A stretch of DNA of 19,371 nt from Candidatus Falkowiibacteriota bacterium (GTDB taxonomy: Archaea; Iainarchaeota; Iainarchaeia; Iainarchaeales; GCA-2688035). The notes beneath the pieces are model-generated. The model made no database searches, was not told where the DNA came from, and saw nothing but the letters and a program-made list of their open reading frames with translations. A program made the position numbers and the translations under genes. The stretch lies in assembly GCA_017610485.1 (NCBI GenBank), contig JAFCBY010000025.1:1-19371 (forward strand). The letters run 5' to 3'. Of the stretch, positions 6,544-13,931 are shown in pieces; positions within the stretch are counted from its first letter, which is position 1, and the number at the start of each line of letters is the position of its first letter.

Positions 6544-7368
6544 TTAAACCACCCCAACCAAAAACCCAATCAGTGCAACCAGCATTCCTATCTTTGAGAG
6601 CTTTTGAGCGTTTGCAAACTTTCCCTTTCTTGCGTTCCTAAAGCTTGCCACAAAGACAATGTTTGCGATTGAAACAAGGGAAACAAAAGCAAGGCTGTTG
6701 AAGCCGTACAAAAAGACAGGAACGTAAACTGCAATGATTGCAATCAAGTAGTAAACAAAGGCAAACCAAATAGTCTTCTTCTTCCCAAGAACCATTGGCA
6801 GGCTTTTCTTGAATCCCTTGTCAACCTTCAAATCCTCAATATCCTTTATCAGCTCGCGGGCAAGGTTTGCAAACAGTGCCGCCAAAGCGAGCCAGGCAAC
6901 TATTGCATAATTGCCAGCAAGCGAGGCACCGAACACAAGGGTAAAGGCAGTGCCTGAAGCAACCACCCAATTCCCAAGATACTTTGCCCTGCCCAAAAAG
7001 CGCGAGTAGGCAATCAGCAGGATGGTAAATGCAAGGGCTATGCCAAAGGCCGTTGCCGGAAGATAGTAGACTGCCAGGGCGTTTCCCACAAGAAATAGCG
7101 CGGTAGCGTAAAACAGGGCTGTCCCTGGCTTTATCCTTCCGCTCACCAAGGCCTTTTTTGGATGCTGCTTTTTGTCAATCGCCAAGTCAAAGTAGTCGTT
7201 GATAACCATTCCGCCACCGCAGACAAGAAATGCAACAAGCATTGCAATTCCAATTCCCTGTTGGCATTCCAAGAAGCCTGAGGCAATGCTGTAGCCGATG
7301 AACGTGCCAAGGGCTGCCATTGCACAGTTCAATGGTCTTATAATTGCCGCAAAGTCTTTCAATGTCAT
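6544..7368 (-). CDS. digeranylgeranylglyceryl phosphate synthase, UbiA family
   Basis: This membrane enzyme adds the second geranylgeranyl chain to geranylgeranylglyceryl phosphate in archaeal lipid synthesis. The 274-residue protein has about eight hydrophobic helices. The first Asp-rich prenyl-diphosphate motif is NDYFDLAIDKKQHPKK (57-72) and the second is RELIKDIEDLKVDKG (171-185). RExxKDIED is typical of DGGGP synthases within the UbiA family. ATG 7368 lacks a Shine-Dalgarno and has a TTTTATAA box 29 bases upstream, so a leaderless or nearly leaderless mRNA is likely. A second UbiA-family gene at 16819 lacks this second motif, so this copy is the better candidate for the lipid enzyme. Confidence 0.88.
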   Translation of the reverse strand: MTLKDFAAIIRPLNCAMAALGTFIGYSIASGFLECQQGIGIAMLVAFLVCGGGMVINDYFDLAIDKKQHPKKALVSGRIKPGTALFYATALFLVGNALAVYYLPATAFGIALAFTILLIAYSRFLGRAKYLGNWVVASGTAFTLVFGASLAGNYAIVAWLALAALFANLARELIKDIEDLKVDKGFKKSLPMVLGKKKTIWFAFVYYLIAIIAVYVPVFLYGFNSLAFVSLVSIANIVFVASFRNARKGKFANAQKLSKIGMLVALIGFLVGVV

Positions 7369-7392
7369 TAGTCAAATTGTTGTAAAAAAGGG

Positions 7393-7400
7393 TTATAAAA
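7393..7400 (-). promoter_or_regulatory. TATA box of the DGGGP synthase gene
   Basis: TTTTATAA on the minus strand lies about 29 bases upstream of ATG 7368. The divergent thiamine operon starts 65 bases away and probably uses the ATTAATAAAC box at 7411-7420. Confidence 0.5.
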
Positions 7401-7410
7401 CGATTATTCC

Positions 7411-7420
7411 ATTAATAAAC
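7411..7420 (+). promoter_or_regulatory. probable TATA box of the thiamine operon
   Basis: ATTAATAAAC would place a transcript start near 7442, just before the strong GGGGAGGTGG (7449-7458) that leads thiM. The leader would be only about 20 bases, too short for a TPP riboswitch. Confidence 0.4.
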
Positions 7421-7464
7421 TAATTAGGCGGCAGGAAAATTAGCTACAGGGGAGGTGGTTTTGC

Positions 7465-8262
7465 TTGGTTGACACAGTTGCTTTGCTTGAAGAGGTACGG
7501 GAAAAAAAGCCGTTAGTGCACCATATAACAAATTGGGTTACTATTTACGACTGCGCAAATGTTGTGAGAATGATTGGCGCGCTGCCAGTAATGACCCACG
7601 CAATCGAGGAAAGCAGTGAAATGCAGGGGATTGCAAACGCGCTTGTTTTGAACATTGGAACCCTTACACCACACTTAGTTGAAAGCATGGTTAAAGCAGC
7701 AAAGAAAGCAAATGAATTAAGGCACCCTGTTGTATTAGATGCAGTTGGCGTTGGCGCAACAGAGTTCAGGACAAGGAAGGCGATTGAGATTCTTGACTCT
7801 GTTCAAGTTGATGTGCTGAAGGGCAACAAGAGCGAGATAGCAAAGCTTGCAGGCGCCAACGTTTTCACCAGGGGTGTAGAGGCAGTTGAGATAGAGGAAA
7901 ATGTTGCAGAGCTCGCAGCAAAGATTGCAAAGGAAAGAAAAAATGTTGTTGTTGTAACAGGCGAACACGACGTTGTTGCTTCTCCAGACAAAAGCTATCT
8001 GGTTAAAAACGGCCATGCATTGCTTGGCAGATTTGTCGGAACAGGCTGTTTAGCTGCTTCAGTGCTTGGCTGCTTTGCTGCGGTTGAAATCAACTATGCA
8101 AATGCGAGCGCTGCTGCCTTAAGTTGCTTTGGAATAGCGGCAGAATTAGCTGCCTTGAAAGCTAAAGGGCCAGCTGCATTCAAGCAACAGTTGTTTGATG
8201 AACTCTATAACTTAGACACAGCTGCTGTCAAAAAAATGCAGAAAATTGAGGGATTTAAATGA
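7465..8262 (+). CDS. thiM: hydroxyethylthiazole kinase ThiM
   Basis: ThiM phosphorylates 4-methyl-5-(2-hydroxyethyl)thiazole with ATP, a salvage route to the thiazole half of thiamine. The 265 residues show HHITNWVT (19-26), LNIGTL (62-67), LDAVGVGAT (91-99, usually LDPVGVGAT), KGNKSEI (119-125), VVTGEHD (163-169) and GTGC (192-195) with the conserved Cys195. The length is normal. The start is TTG 7465, placed by the strong GGAGGTGG Shine-Dalgarno at 7451-7458. It is the first gene of the thiM-thiE-thiC-thiL operon. Its TGA overlaps the thiE ATG (ATGA), which suggests translational coupling. Confidence 0.95.
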   Translation: MVDTVALLEEVREKKPLVHHITNWVTIYDCANVVRMIGALPVMTHAIEESSEMQGIANALVLNIGTLTPHLVESMVKAAKKANELRHPVVLDAVGVGATEFRTRKAIEILDSVQVDVLKGNKSEIAKLAGANVFTRGVEAVEIEENVAELAAKIAKERKNVVVVTGEHDVVASPDKSYLVKNGHALLGRFVGTGCLAASVLGCFAAVEINYANASAAALSCFGIAAELAALKAKGPAAFKQQLFDELYNLDTAAVKKMQKIEGFK

Positions 8263-8924
8263 GCAGGCTTAAAGGGCTTTACTTTATCACTGACAGCGAG
8301 CTATCAGAACAGGGCATAGTTGCTGATGTACAGCAGGTAATTGAAGCTGGCTGCAGAATGGTCCAGTACAGAGAAAAGCAGAAGAGCAGCAGGAAAATGT
8401 TGCAAGAAGCCAAACAGCTGATTAAGATTTGCAGGGAGAAGGACACTCTCTTTATAGTGAACGACCGCTTGGACATTGCTCTGGCTGCCGGCGCTGACGG
8501 CGTACACTTGGGCCAGGATGATCTGCCTGTGAGCGAGGCAAGGAGGCTTTTGGGAAAGGAAAAAATCATTGGGACAAGCAACCACTGCCTGAGGCAGGCA
8601 AAGCAGTCAATTGCACATGACGTAGACTACTTAAGCGTTGGCCCAATTTTTCACACCGATACAAAGAAGGATGTGTGCGCGCCTGTTGGAATAAGTTTGT
8701 TGAAGCAGATTAGGGCTTTGACAGAATTGCCCCTTGTCGCAATCGGCGGCATAAACGAGGAAAATCTTGAGCAAGTGCTTGACGCAGGCCCTGACGCAAT
8801 TGCAATGATTTCCGCAATCGTTTGCAGTGGCGATGTAGGGGAAGCTGCGAAAAGGACGGTTGAGAAAATTGGTAGAGTGAAAAAGGGAAAAACCATGTTT
8901 GAAGGGCCGGGTGTGGAGAAATGA
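8259..8924 (+). CDS. thiE: thiamine-phosphate synthase ThiE
   Basis: ThiE joins HMP pyrophosphate and thiazole phosphate to make thiamine monophosphate. The 221-residue TIM barrel has VQYREK (35-40), NDRLDIAL (68-75), GVHLGQDDLP (81-90), GTSNH (105-109), GPIFHTDTK (128-136) and AIGGI (161-165), all landmarks of the active site. Many archaea use a ThiN domain instead, so this monofunctional ThiE is a bacterial-style choice. The last 17 residues (KKGKTMFEGPGVEK region) look like a short extra tail. The start ATG overlaps the thiM stop, and its own TGA overlaps the thiC ATG. Confidence 0.95.
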   Translation: MSRLKGLYFITDSELSEQGIVADVQQVIEAGCRMVQYREKQKSSRKMLQEAKQLIKICREKDTLFIVNDRLDIALAAGADGVHLGQDDLPVSEARRLLGKEKIIGTSNHCLRQAKQSIAHDVDYLSVGPIFHTDTKKDVCAPVGISLLKQIRALTELPLVAIGGINEENLEQVLDAGPDAIAMISAIVCSGDVGEAAKRTVEKIGRVKKGKTMFEGPGVEK

Positions 8925-10165
8925 GCACGCAGTTGCAGTATGCAAGAAAGGGAAAGGCAACCAGAGAAATGAGGGTCGCCGCAAGAGAAGAACCTGTCAA
9001 CGCCAGGCAATTGGGAAAACTTATTGCTGCCGGAAAAGCCGTTTTACCGGCAAACAGGAAACACGAAGGGCTTAGGCCAATTGCAATTGGGCAGGGGCTG
9101 AGGACAAAAGTAAACGCAAACATTGGCAGTTCGCCATTGCACCCAAGCCTGAAGGAAGAATTGCGAAAAGCAAGGACAGCAGTAAAGTATGGGGCCGACA
9201 CTGTGATGGACTTGAGCCTTGGAGGCAACATTGACAGAATAAGAAAAACAATTGTAAAGAGCATAAGTGTTCCTGTTGGAACAGTTCCCCTTTACCAGGC
9301 ATTTGTTGGCAGGGATTTAAGGGAAGTAAGTGAAGATGACATGTTTAATTCAATTGAAAGGCATTGCAATGACGGCGTTGATTTTATAACCGTCCACAGC
9401 GGTGTTACAAGGAAGGCACTGCCTCTTGTGAAGAAAAGGCATGCAGGAGTTGTAAGCAGGGGTGGTTCCCTGCTGCTTAAGTGGATTGCATTTACGGGCC
9501 AGGAAAATCCCTTGTACAAGAACTTTGATTATATTTTGGAAATTGCAAGACAGAATGATGTTACGCTCAGCTTGGGTGACGGCCTGAGGCCAGGCAGCCT
9601 AAAAGATGCGACAGACAAAGCGCAGTTGCAGGAGCTACAGTTGCTTGGAAAACTTGCAAAGAGGGCAAAGCCCAAAAACGTGCAGGTAATGATTGAGGGA
9701 CCAGGACACGTTCCATTGCACCAGATCGAGAGAAATGTCAGGCTGCAAAAGCGTCTGTGTGGCAACGCCCCATTCTATGTTTTGGGCCCGATTGTTACAG
9801 ACATTGCCCCCGGCTATGACCACATTACAAGCGCGATTGGAGGCGCACTTGCTGCGTACCACGGGGCAAATTTCCTGTGCTATGTTACCCCTGCAGAGCA
9901 CCTGGGCCTGCCGGGCATTGAGGATGTGAAGGAAGGCGTTATTGCTGCAAGGATTGCAGGGCATGCAGCAGACATTGCAAAGGGGGTAAAAAATGCAGAG
10001 AAATGGGATGACGAGATATCCTTTTACAGGAAGAAACTGAACTGGAAAAAAGTGTTTGATTTGGCTATTGACAGGGAGAAAGCCATCACTTACAGAAAAA
10101 AATCAATGCCTAAAGGAAAGGAATGCACCATGTGCGGAAAGTACTGTGCGTTAAAGGGGCTGTAA
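8921..10165 (+). CDS. thiC: phosphomethylpyrimidine synthase ThiC
   Basis: ThiC is a radical SAM enzyme that rearranges aminoimidazole ribotide into HMP phosphate. The 414 residues are the short, archaeal-length form without the long N-terminal domain of plant and many bacterial enzymes. Conserved blocks are NANIGSS (65-71), MDLSLGGNI (96-104), SRGGS (179-183), LGDGLRPG (218-225), EGPGHVPL (259-266) and PAEHLGLP (324-331). The C-terminal iron-sulfur motif is C402-TM-C405-GKY-C409, with three residues before the last cysteine rather than the four seen in typical bacterial ThiC. It is coupled to thiE by an ATGA overlap. Its substrate comes from purine synthesis, which should therefore exist in this cell or be supplied from outside. 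Confidence 0.95.
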   Translation: MSTQLQYARKGKATREMRVAAREEPVNARQLGKLIAAGKAVLPANRKHEGLRPIAIGQGLRTKVNANIGSSPLHPSLKEELRKARTAVKYGADTVMDLSLGGNIDRIRKTIVKSISVPVGTVPLYQAFVGRDLREVSEDDMFNSIERHCNDGVDFITVHSGVTRKALPLVKKRHAGVVSRGGSLLLKWIAFTGQENPLYKNFDYILEIARQNDVTLSLGDGLRPGSLKDATDKAQLQELQLLGKLAKRAKPKNVQVMIEGPGHVPLHQIERNVRLQKRLCGNAPFYVLGPIVTDIAPGYDHITSAIGGALAAYHGANFLCYVTPAEHLGLPGIEDVKEGVIAARIAGHAADIAKGVKNAEKWDDEISFYRKKLNWKKVFDLAIDREKAITYRKKSMPKGKECTMCGKYCALKGL

Positions 10166-10168
10166 GAT

Positions 10169-11128
10169 GTGAAAAAAATGGCTAGCATTAAAAGCATTGG
10201 TGGCGAAACTGCTTTGATTCAAATGATTAAGAGAAAGCCAAAAAACAAGAACGTTTTGGTCAGCATCGGTGACGACGCCGCAGTTATAAAGACTGGCAGT
10301 GAGCGGCTTGTTTTGACGGCAGACCAGTTTGTTGAAGACGACCACTTCTCCCTCAAGTGGTCCACCCCGAGACAGATTGGAGTTAAGGCAATGGAGGCAA
10401 GCATCAGCGATGTGCTTGCAATGAATGCAACTCCGCTTTATGCCCTTCTTTGCATCTGCCTAACAAGGCAATCCAGTGTAGAATTTGTTAAAGGCCTATA
10501 CAACGGAATCAACACTGTTGCAAAAAAGTATGGGGTTGACATAATTGGCGGAGACTTCACCCACGGCCAAAAAACAGTTGTAAGCGTCACTGTTGTGGGC
10601 AGGCCAAACGGAAAGCTTTGCCTTAGAGGCAATGCCAAAGTTCGTGATTTTATCTTTGTTTCCGGTTGCTTGGGCGGCAGCACGGCAGGCCTTGAGCTGC
10701 TGAAAAAAGGCATTAAGGGCTTTGGAAAAGTCAAGCAAATGCACTTGGAGCCAAAAGCCCAGTTGAAGAAAGCAGCTGAAATTGGAAGAATAGCAAATGC
10801 TTTGGAAGACGTAAGTGACGGCCTTGCCTCAGAGGCCAGAAACATCTGCAGGGAAAGCAGAAAGGGCGCAGAAATCTTCCTGGAAAAAATTCCAATCTCC
10901 AGAGAAGTAAAAAAGGCGGCAAAGGCAGTTGAAAAAAATGCAGTTGACTTTGCCTTGTTCGGTGGAGAAGACTTTGAGCTGGTTTTTACAGTGAGCAAGA
11001 AAAACCTGGGAAAAGCCAGCAAGCTCGGAACCCTTGTTGGAAGGGTGACAAACGGAAGGAAAATTTTCCTTGTTGAAGGCGATAATAGAACCGAGCTGAA
11101 GAAAGCTGGCTTTGACCACTTTGCTTAA
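10169..11128 (+). CDS. thiL: thiamine-monophosphate kinase ThiL
   Basis: ThiL phosphorylates thiamine monophosphate to thiamine pyrophosphate. The 319 residues contain the Mg-binding GDDAAVI (34-40), TADQFVEDDHF (50-60), SDVLAM (80-85), GGDFT (127-131), VSDGLA (215-220, usually SDGL) and GGEDFELVF (265-273), in family order. The start is either GTG 10169 (three bases after thiC, with GGGG about nine bases upstream) or ATG 10178. GATGTGA just before 10178 could serve as a Shine-Dalgarno, so the first three residues are uncertain. It is the last gene of the operon and converges on eL40, with five bases between stops. Confidence 0.93.
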   Translation: MKKMASIKSIGGETALIQMIKRKPKNKNVLVSIGDDAAVIKTGSERLVLTADQFVEDDHFSLKWSTPRQIGVKAMEASISDVLAMNATPLYALLCICLTRQSSVEFVKGLYNGINTVAKKYGVDIIGGDFTHGQKTVVSVTVVGRPNGKLCLRGNAKVRDFIFVSGCLGGSTAGLELLKKGIKGFGKVKQMHLEPKAQLKKAAEIGRIANALEDVSDGLASEARNICRESRKGAEIFLEKIPISREVKKAAKAVEKNAVDFALFGGEDFELVFTVSKKNLGKASKLGTLVGRVTNGRKIFLVEGDNRTELKKAGFDHFA

Positions 11129-11133
11129 ACAAC

Positions 11134-11298
11134 CTACTTTCCTGACTTCTTGGCCTTATGCTTTAGCCTGAGTCTCTTGCTTCCGCACTTCCTGCATGCA
11201 ACAGGCTTTCCTCTGGGTCCACGATTCTTTGCATTGCACTTCATGCAAATCCACTGGCTTTTGAACAGCCTTTCATCAGCTTCAGCAAAACGTGCCAT
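11134..11298 (-). CDS. rpl40e: ribosomal protein eL40
   Basis: A 54-residue large-subunit zinc protein, unfused to ubiquitin as is normal in archaea. It begins MARFAEADERLFKSQWICMK and has two cysteine pairs, CMKC (18-21) and CRKC (35-38), followed by a basic tail GSKRLRLKHKAKKSGK. The pattern MARF, acidic residues, RLF, CxxC, CRKCGS is that of eL40. The start is ATG 11298. An AAATATTT box near 11325-11333 lies about 31 bases upstream. The gene is easy to miss because it is so short. Confidence 0.93.
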   Translation of the reverse strand: MARFAEADERLFKSQWICMKCNAKNRGPRGKPVACRKCGSKRLRLKHKAKKSGK

Positions 11299-11373
11299 TT
11301 CAACCACAAAAAATCCGTTAATTGAAATATTTTTGAATGCAATAGCCTTTTAAAAGAAACTAGGTGGGGGGGC

Positions 11374-11859
11374 CTATTTCTTTTTCTGCAGAAGGTAGAA
11401 AAGGTGTGCCCAAGCAGCAAGCGCTATCAGCAGGGTGAAGCAGGCAACCGGCACCATTTCAGGCCTTATTGCAAGGGTTCCAGGGTCATTGCCTGGCATA
11501 AGCACAGTTGAAGAAAAAGCCGTTGGAAGCCTTGGGCCAAGCCTGTAGCCAATGAATCCCAAAGCAGAGGTTGGAGAAAATGTGATTGCAAGCAGCAAAA
11601 CGTTGACCGTTAGCAGAAATGCGCCAACGGAATCCTTCTTTATCACCAGGTTTCCGATGCCTGGCAGCAGCAGGTTTCCAACAATTGCTGCAAAAACCCT
11701 GCGCTTCTTCCTTTTCTTCTTTTTGGACTTCTTCAGCTTCTTTATTGCCCTCAGGGTCTTTGGGTTAATCTTCTCCTTTTTGGTTACCTTCAGCGGCTTT
11801 ATTTTCGACTGCTCAAACTCGTGAATGTCAAAATCGCCTGGATCCATTGTCTTTGGCAT
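11374..11859 (-). CDS. membrane protein with a highly basic N-terminal tail
   Basis: Not recognised as a named family. The 161-residue protein starts with about 53 hydrophilic residues ending in a very basic block (KKLKKSKKKKRKKRR). Three hydrophobic segments follow, at about 55-75, 80-105 and 136-156. The first holds LLLPGIGNLVIKKDSVGAFL, which resembles the Pro-Gly turn of TM2-like domains; that comparison is tentative. By the positive-inside rule the basic tail is cytoplasmic and might contact nucleic acid or ribosomes. ATG 11859 is leaderless, with an ATTTAAATAA box 27 bases upstream. It is about 75 bases downstream of eL40 in map order and divergent from tRNA-Glu. Confidence 0.7.
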   Translation of the reverse strand: MPKTMDPGDFDIHEFEQSKIKPLKVTKKEKINPKTLRAIKKLKKSKKKKRKKRRVFAAIVGNLLLPGIGNLVIKKDSVGAFLLTVNVLLLAITFSPTSALGFIGYRLGPRLPTAFSSTVLMPGNDPGTLAIRPEMVPVACFTLLIALAAWAHLFYLLQKKK

Positions 11860-11880
11860 GCAATATCCAATAGGGCAACT

Positions 11881-11892
11881 TTATTTAAATAA
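11881..11892 (-). promoter_or_regulatory. TATA box of the basic-tailed membrane protein gene
   Basis: On the minus strand it reads TTATTTAAATAA, centred 27 bases upstream of ATG 11859. The sequence is nearly symmetric, so it could also work toward the tRNA, although its distance there (about 48 bases) is too long. Confidence 0.55.
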
Positions 11893-11933
11893 CTTGCCGT
11901 TTAATAATCTTTTATTAAAGAAACCAATTTTTT

Positions 11934-12008
11934 GCTCCGGTAGTGTAGTCCGGTCAAGCACTCAAGCCTTTCAAGCTTGTAGCCCGGGTTCAAATCCCGG
12001 TCGGAGCA
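11934..12008 (+). tRNA. tRNA-Glu (UUC)
   Basis: Seven acceptor pairs join GCTCCGG (11934-11940) and TCGGAGC (12001-12007), with a G-U pair at the inner end and discriminator A at 12008. The D stem is GUGU/GCAC, the anticodon stem CAAGC/GCUUG, the loop CUUUCAA with anticodon UUC, and the T arm CCGGG-UUCAAAU-CCCGG. There is no intron. CCA is not encoded, unlike tRNA-Asn in the same window. A T5 tract follows at 12016-12020. Confidence 0.96.
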
Positions 12009-12035
12009 ATTCTAATTTTTGTTGCCAGAAAAAGG

Positions 12036-12236
12036 TTACCTTGACTTGTGGCAGTCCTGGACTTCTTTTAGAATTTTGGCAACCTCTTCGACAGAGGTTT
12101 TGTGGAGTCCGTAGTCGTCGATTATCTTTGCCGCGATTTCCTTTAGTTCCTCTTCGTGTTCGTTGACCAAGACATAATTCTTAGAAGCGTGCTCCCAAAC
12201 AAACTTGGCTATGTCCTTTGGCTGGTGTTTTACCAT
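12036..12236 (-). CDS. small hypothetical protein, 66 residues
   Basis: Not recognised. The product is charged and predicted helical (EHEEELKEIAAKIIDDYG and SVEEVAKILKEVQDCHKSR), with no membrane segment. It starts at ATG 12236. GTGAT at 12241-12245, four bases upstream, is the Shine-Dalgarno-like element. A ten-codon reading frame with its own TATA box lies immediately upstream (12278-12246). Coding strand and start are supported by these signals only. Confidence 0.6.
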   Translation of the reverse strand: MVKHQPKDIAKFVWEHASKNYVLVNEHEEELKEIAAKIIDDYGLHKTSVEEVAKILKEVQDCHKSR

Positions 12237-12301
12237 AACAAATCACTATTTCAACGGAACAAGTATTGCGATATTCATCTTCTCAACCTTTATTTTATTT
12301 C

Positions 12302-12312
12302 TATTATATAAT
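12302..12312 (-). promoter_or_regulatory. TATA box upstream of the 66-residue hypothetical
   Basis: ATTATATAATA on the minus strand lies about 29 bases before the ATG of a ten-codon frame (12278-12246, MNIAILVPLK). That frame ends nine bases before the ATG of the 66-residue gene. Confidence 0.4.
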
Positions 12313-12351
12313 GTGGAATATAAGCTTTAATCTATTGCCACAAATTTCCCA

Positions 12352-12397
12352 AAGCTTTTCCGAGCAAACCAGAAGGTTTGCGAGGCAAGAAAAGCTT
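12352..12397. repeat. nested inverted repeat between genes
   Basis: An inner perfect hairpin GCAAACC-AGAA-GGTTTGC (12364-12381) is enclosed by AAGCTTTT (12352-12359) and AAAAGCTT (12390-12397), with small unpaired arms between. It lies between divergent genes and could be a protein-binding palindrome or a stable RNA hairpin. No copy of it was seen elsewhere in the window. Confidence 0.6.
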
Positions 12398-12480
12398 TTG
12401 CTTTTCTATGTTCCCGCAGGAAAAAAGGTTGTGGGGCTGCAAAAGGATTAATAAGGAAAACTTGCCTATGTAGGTTGAAC

Positions 12481-12882
12481 ATGATCTTTGGAAAGCTTTA
12501 CCTTTTGGGAATGGGCGTAATGCTCTTTATTGTGGGCAGCCTTTTCCATTTCGTGACGGCGTTGACTGCTGGCCCATGCGAAAAGATTTCCTCACTGCCA
12601 AAGGGCTTCTCTGTTGGCTTTGACCCCTGCGCCTTCTTCCAAGGGCTTTCCAGTTCAGGGTTTCTGGTGCAGGTGCTTGGGCTGGTCATAGCAGGCCTTG
12701 CAACATACTTCCTGCTAAAGGGCAGGAAAAAGCCAAAAAACTGTGCAAAGTGCAAGGCAAAGCTGCCTGAAGGCAGTGCCTACTGCCCAAAATGCGGTAC
12801 AAAGGTGAAAGAAAAAAAGGCTGCTGGAAAGCCGAAGAATAAAGCGCCGGCAAAAGGGAAAGCCAAAAAGGCGGAGGAATGA
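12481..12882 (+). CDS. membrane protein with a C-terminal zinc ribbon
   Basis: The 133-residue protein has two hydrophobic segments, at about 3-28 and 61-79. A cytoplasmic zinc ribbon CAKCKAKLPEGSAYCPKC follows, then a Lys, Ala and Pro-rich tail. Zinc-ribbon membrane proteins of this layout are common in archaea and have no assigned role. Two cysteines (about 33 and 50) lie in the outer loop and may form a disulfide. ATG 12481 is chosen because the ATTAATAAGG box (12447-12456) lies about 30 bases upstream. An in-frame TTG at 12475 would add two residues. Confidence 0.75.
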   Translation: MIFGKLYLLGMGVMLFIVGSLFHFVTALTAGPCEKISSLPKGFSVGFDPCAFFQGLSSSGFLVQVLGLVIAGLATYFLLKGRKKPKNCAKCKAKLPEGSAYCPKCGTKVKEKKAAGKPKNKAPAKGKAKKAEE

Positions 12883-12922
12883 GGACCCGCCAAAAGGATT
12901 ATTAATGTAAAAAGACTTTCTA

Positions 12923-13930
12923 GTGCCTATGAGCACAATCATTGCCTTGGATGCGATTTCGCTTTTTATGAGCCTGCTTATCTTCAGTTACGCCTACCAG
13001 ATGAGGCCTACCTTTAGGAGGCTGATAAGGCCTGTAATAGTGGTTTTCTACGCTGTTGGCGTGCTCGCCATTGGAATGGCCTTGCTCGAAATTCTCGGCT
13101 TTCTCGTTCCGGACGAGGGCATTACAAGCATTGTGCTTCACTTTGTAATTCTCCTGATAATGGTTTTTATTGTTGTCAGCCTGAACCACATGAGGGTTTC
13201 CGCACTCCAAACAAAGCTTGATAAAACAAAAGAGGTTAACAAGCTGAAGGTCGAATTTTTGGCAAGAACATCACACGAGCTCAAGACGCCTATTACTCCC
13301 CTGATAATGCAGCTGCAGCTTCTCCAAAAGGAGCGGTTTGGAAAGCTTACAACGCAGCAGGTTGAAAGCCTTTCGATGATTGAGCGCAACATCAAGAGGC
13401 TGAGCAAGCTTATAAACGACATTTTGTTCTACAGCAAGTCAACAGCCGGAAAGATAAAGTTGAACCGGGAAAAGGTTGACCTGAACAAGCTTGTTTCAGA
13501 GGTGATTGAGACCCTGCAGCCCAAGGTCAAGAAAAACAATGTTTTGGTTTCCTTCACACAAGGCAAGCTTTCCCCTGTAGAATTGGACAAGGCGAGAATT
13601 ACGCAGGTGCTGGTAAACCTGCTTGACAATGCCGTAAAGTTTTCCGGGAAAGGAGGCAAGATCTGGATTGAGACTGTGTGGGAGAAAGGAGAGGTGGTGG
13701 TTTCTGTCAGGGACAACGGCCCAGGCATAGGCAAGGAGGACATGCCAAAGCTGTTCCAGCCGTTTACACAGTTTTCCAACGTGAGCACGAGAAAGCACAG
13801 TGGAACAGGGATTGGCTTAAGCATTTGCAAAAGTCTTGTGGGACTGCACAAGGGGAAAATTTGGGCTGAAAGCGCCGGAATTGGCCGTGGAGTAAGCTTT
13901 TATTTCAGTTTGCCCTTAAAAGGTAGTTGA
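12923..13930 (+). CDS. membrane sensor histidine kinase
   Basis: A two-component sensor kinase that autophosphorylates on His and passes phosphate to a receiver. Three hydrophobic helices fill residues about 5-25, 35-60 and 67-87; there is no sizeable external sensor domain. The HisKA domain carries FLARTSHELKTP with His118, and the HATPase domain has the N box LVNLLDNAVKFS, G1 VRDNGPGIG, F box LFQPF and G2 GTGIGLS. All catalytic boxes are intact. GTG 12923 and ATG 12929 are both possible; ATG 12929 sits 27 bases from the ATTATTAAT box at 12898-12906. The receiver gene follows with a one-base gap, so the pair is cotranscribed and very likely cognate. With so little outside the membrane, the signal may be sensed within the membrane. 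Confidence 0.92.
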   Translation: MPMSTIIALDAISLFMSLLIFSYAYQMRPTFRRLIRPVIVVFYAVGVLAIGMALLEILGFLVPDEGITSIVLHFVILLIMVFIVVSLNHMRVSALQTKLDKTKEVNKLKVEFLARTSHELKTPITPLIMQLQLLQKERFGKLTTQQVESLSMIERNIKRLSKLINDILFYSKSTAGKIKLNREKVDLNKLVSEVIETLQPKVKKNNVLVSFTQGKLSPVELDKARITQVLVNLLDNAVKFSGKGGKIWIETVWEKGEVVVSVRDNGPGIGKEDMPKLFQPFTQFSNVSTRKHSGTGIGLSICKSLVGLHKGKIWAESAGIGRGVSFYFSLPLKGS

Positions 13931-13931
13931 A

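Noticed and set aside
6116..6544. Minus-strand frame of 142 residues opposite the small basic protein
   Set aside because: It overlaps the ends of both flanking genes, has no start signals, and its composition looks like the complement of a basic, Gly-rich coding strand.
7421..7464. TPP riboswitch before thiM
   Set aside because: The leader is only about 20-45 bases and lacks the conserved thi-box sequence; a TPP aptamer needs about 100 bases.
12266..12451. Plus-strand frame of 61 residues
   Set aside because: It runs through the nested palindrome, has no promoter or ribosome site at the right spacing, and shows no family features.
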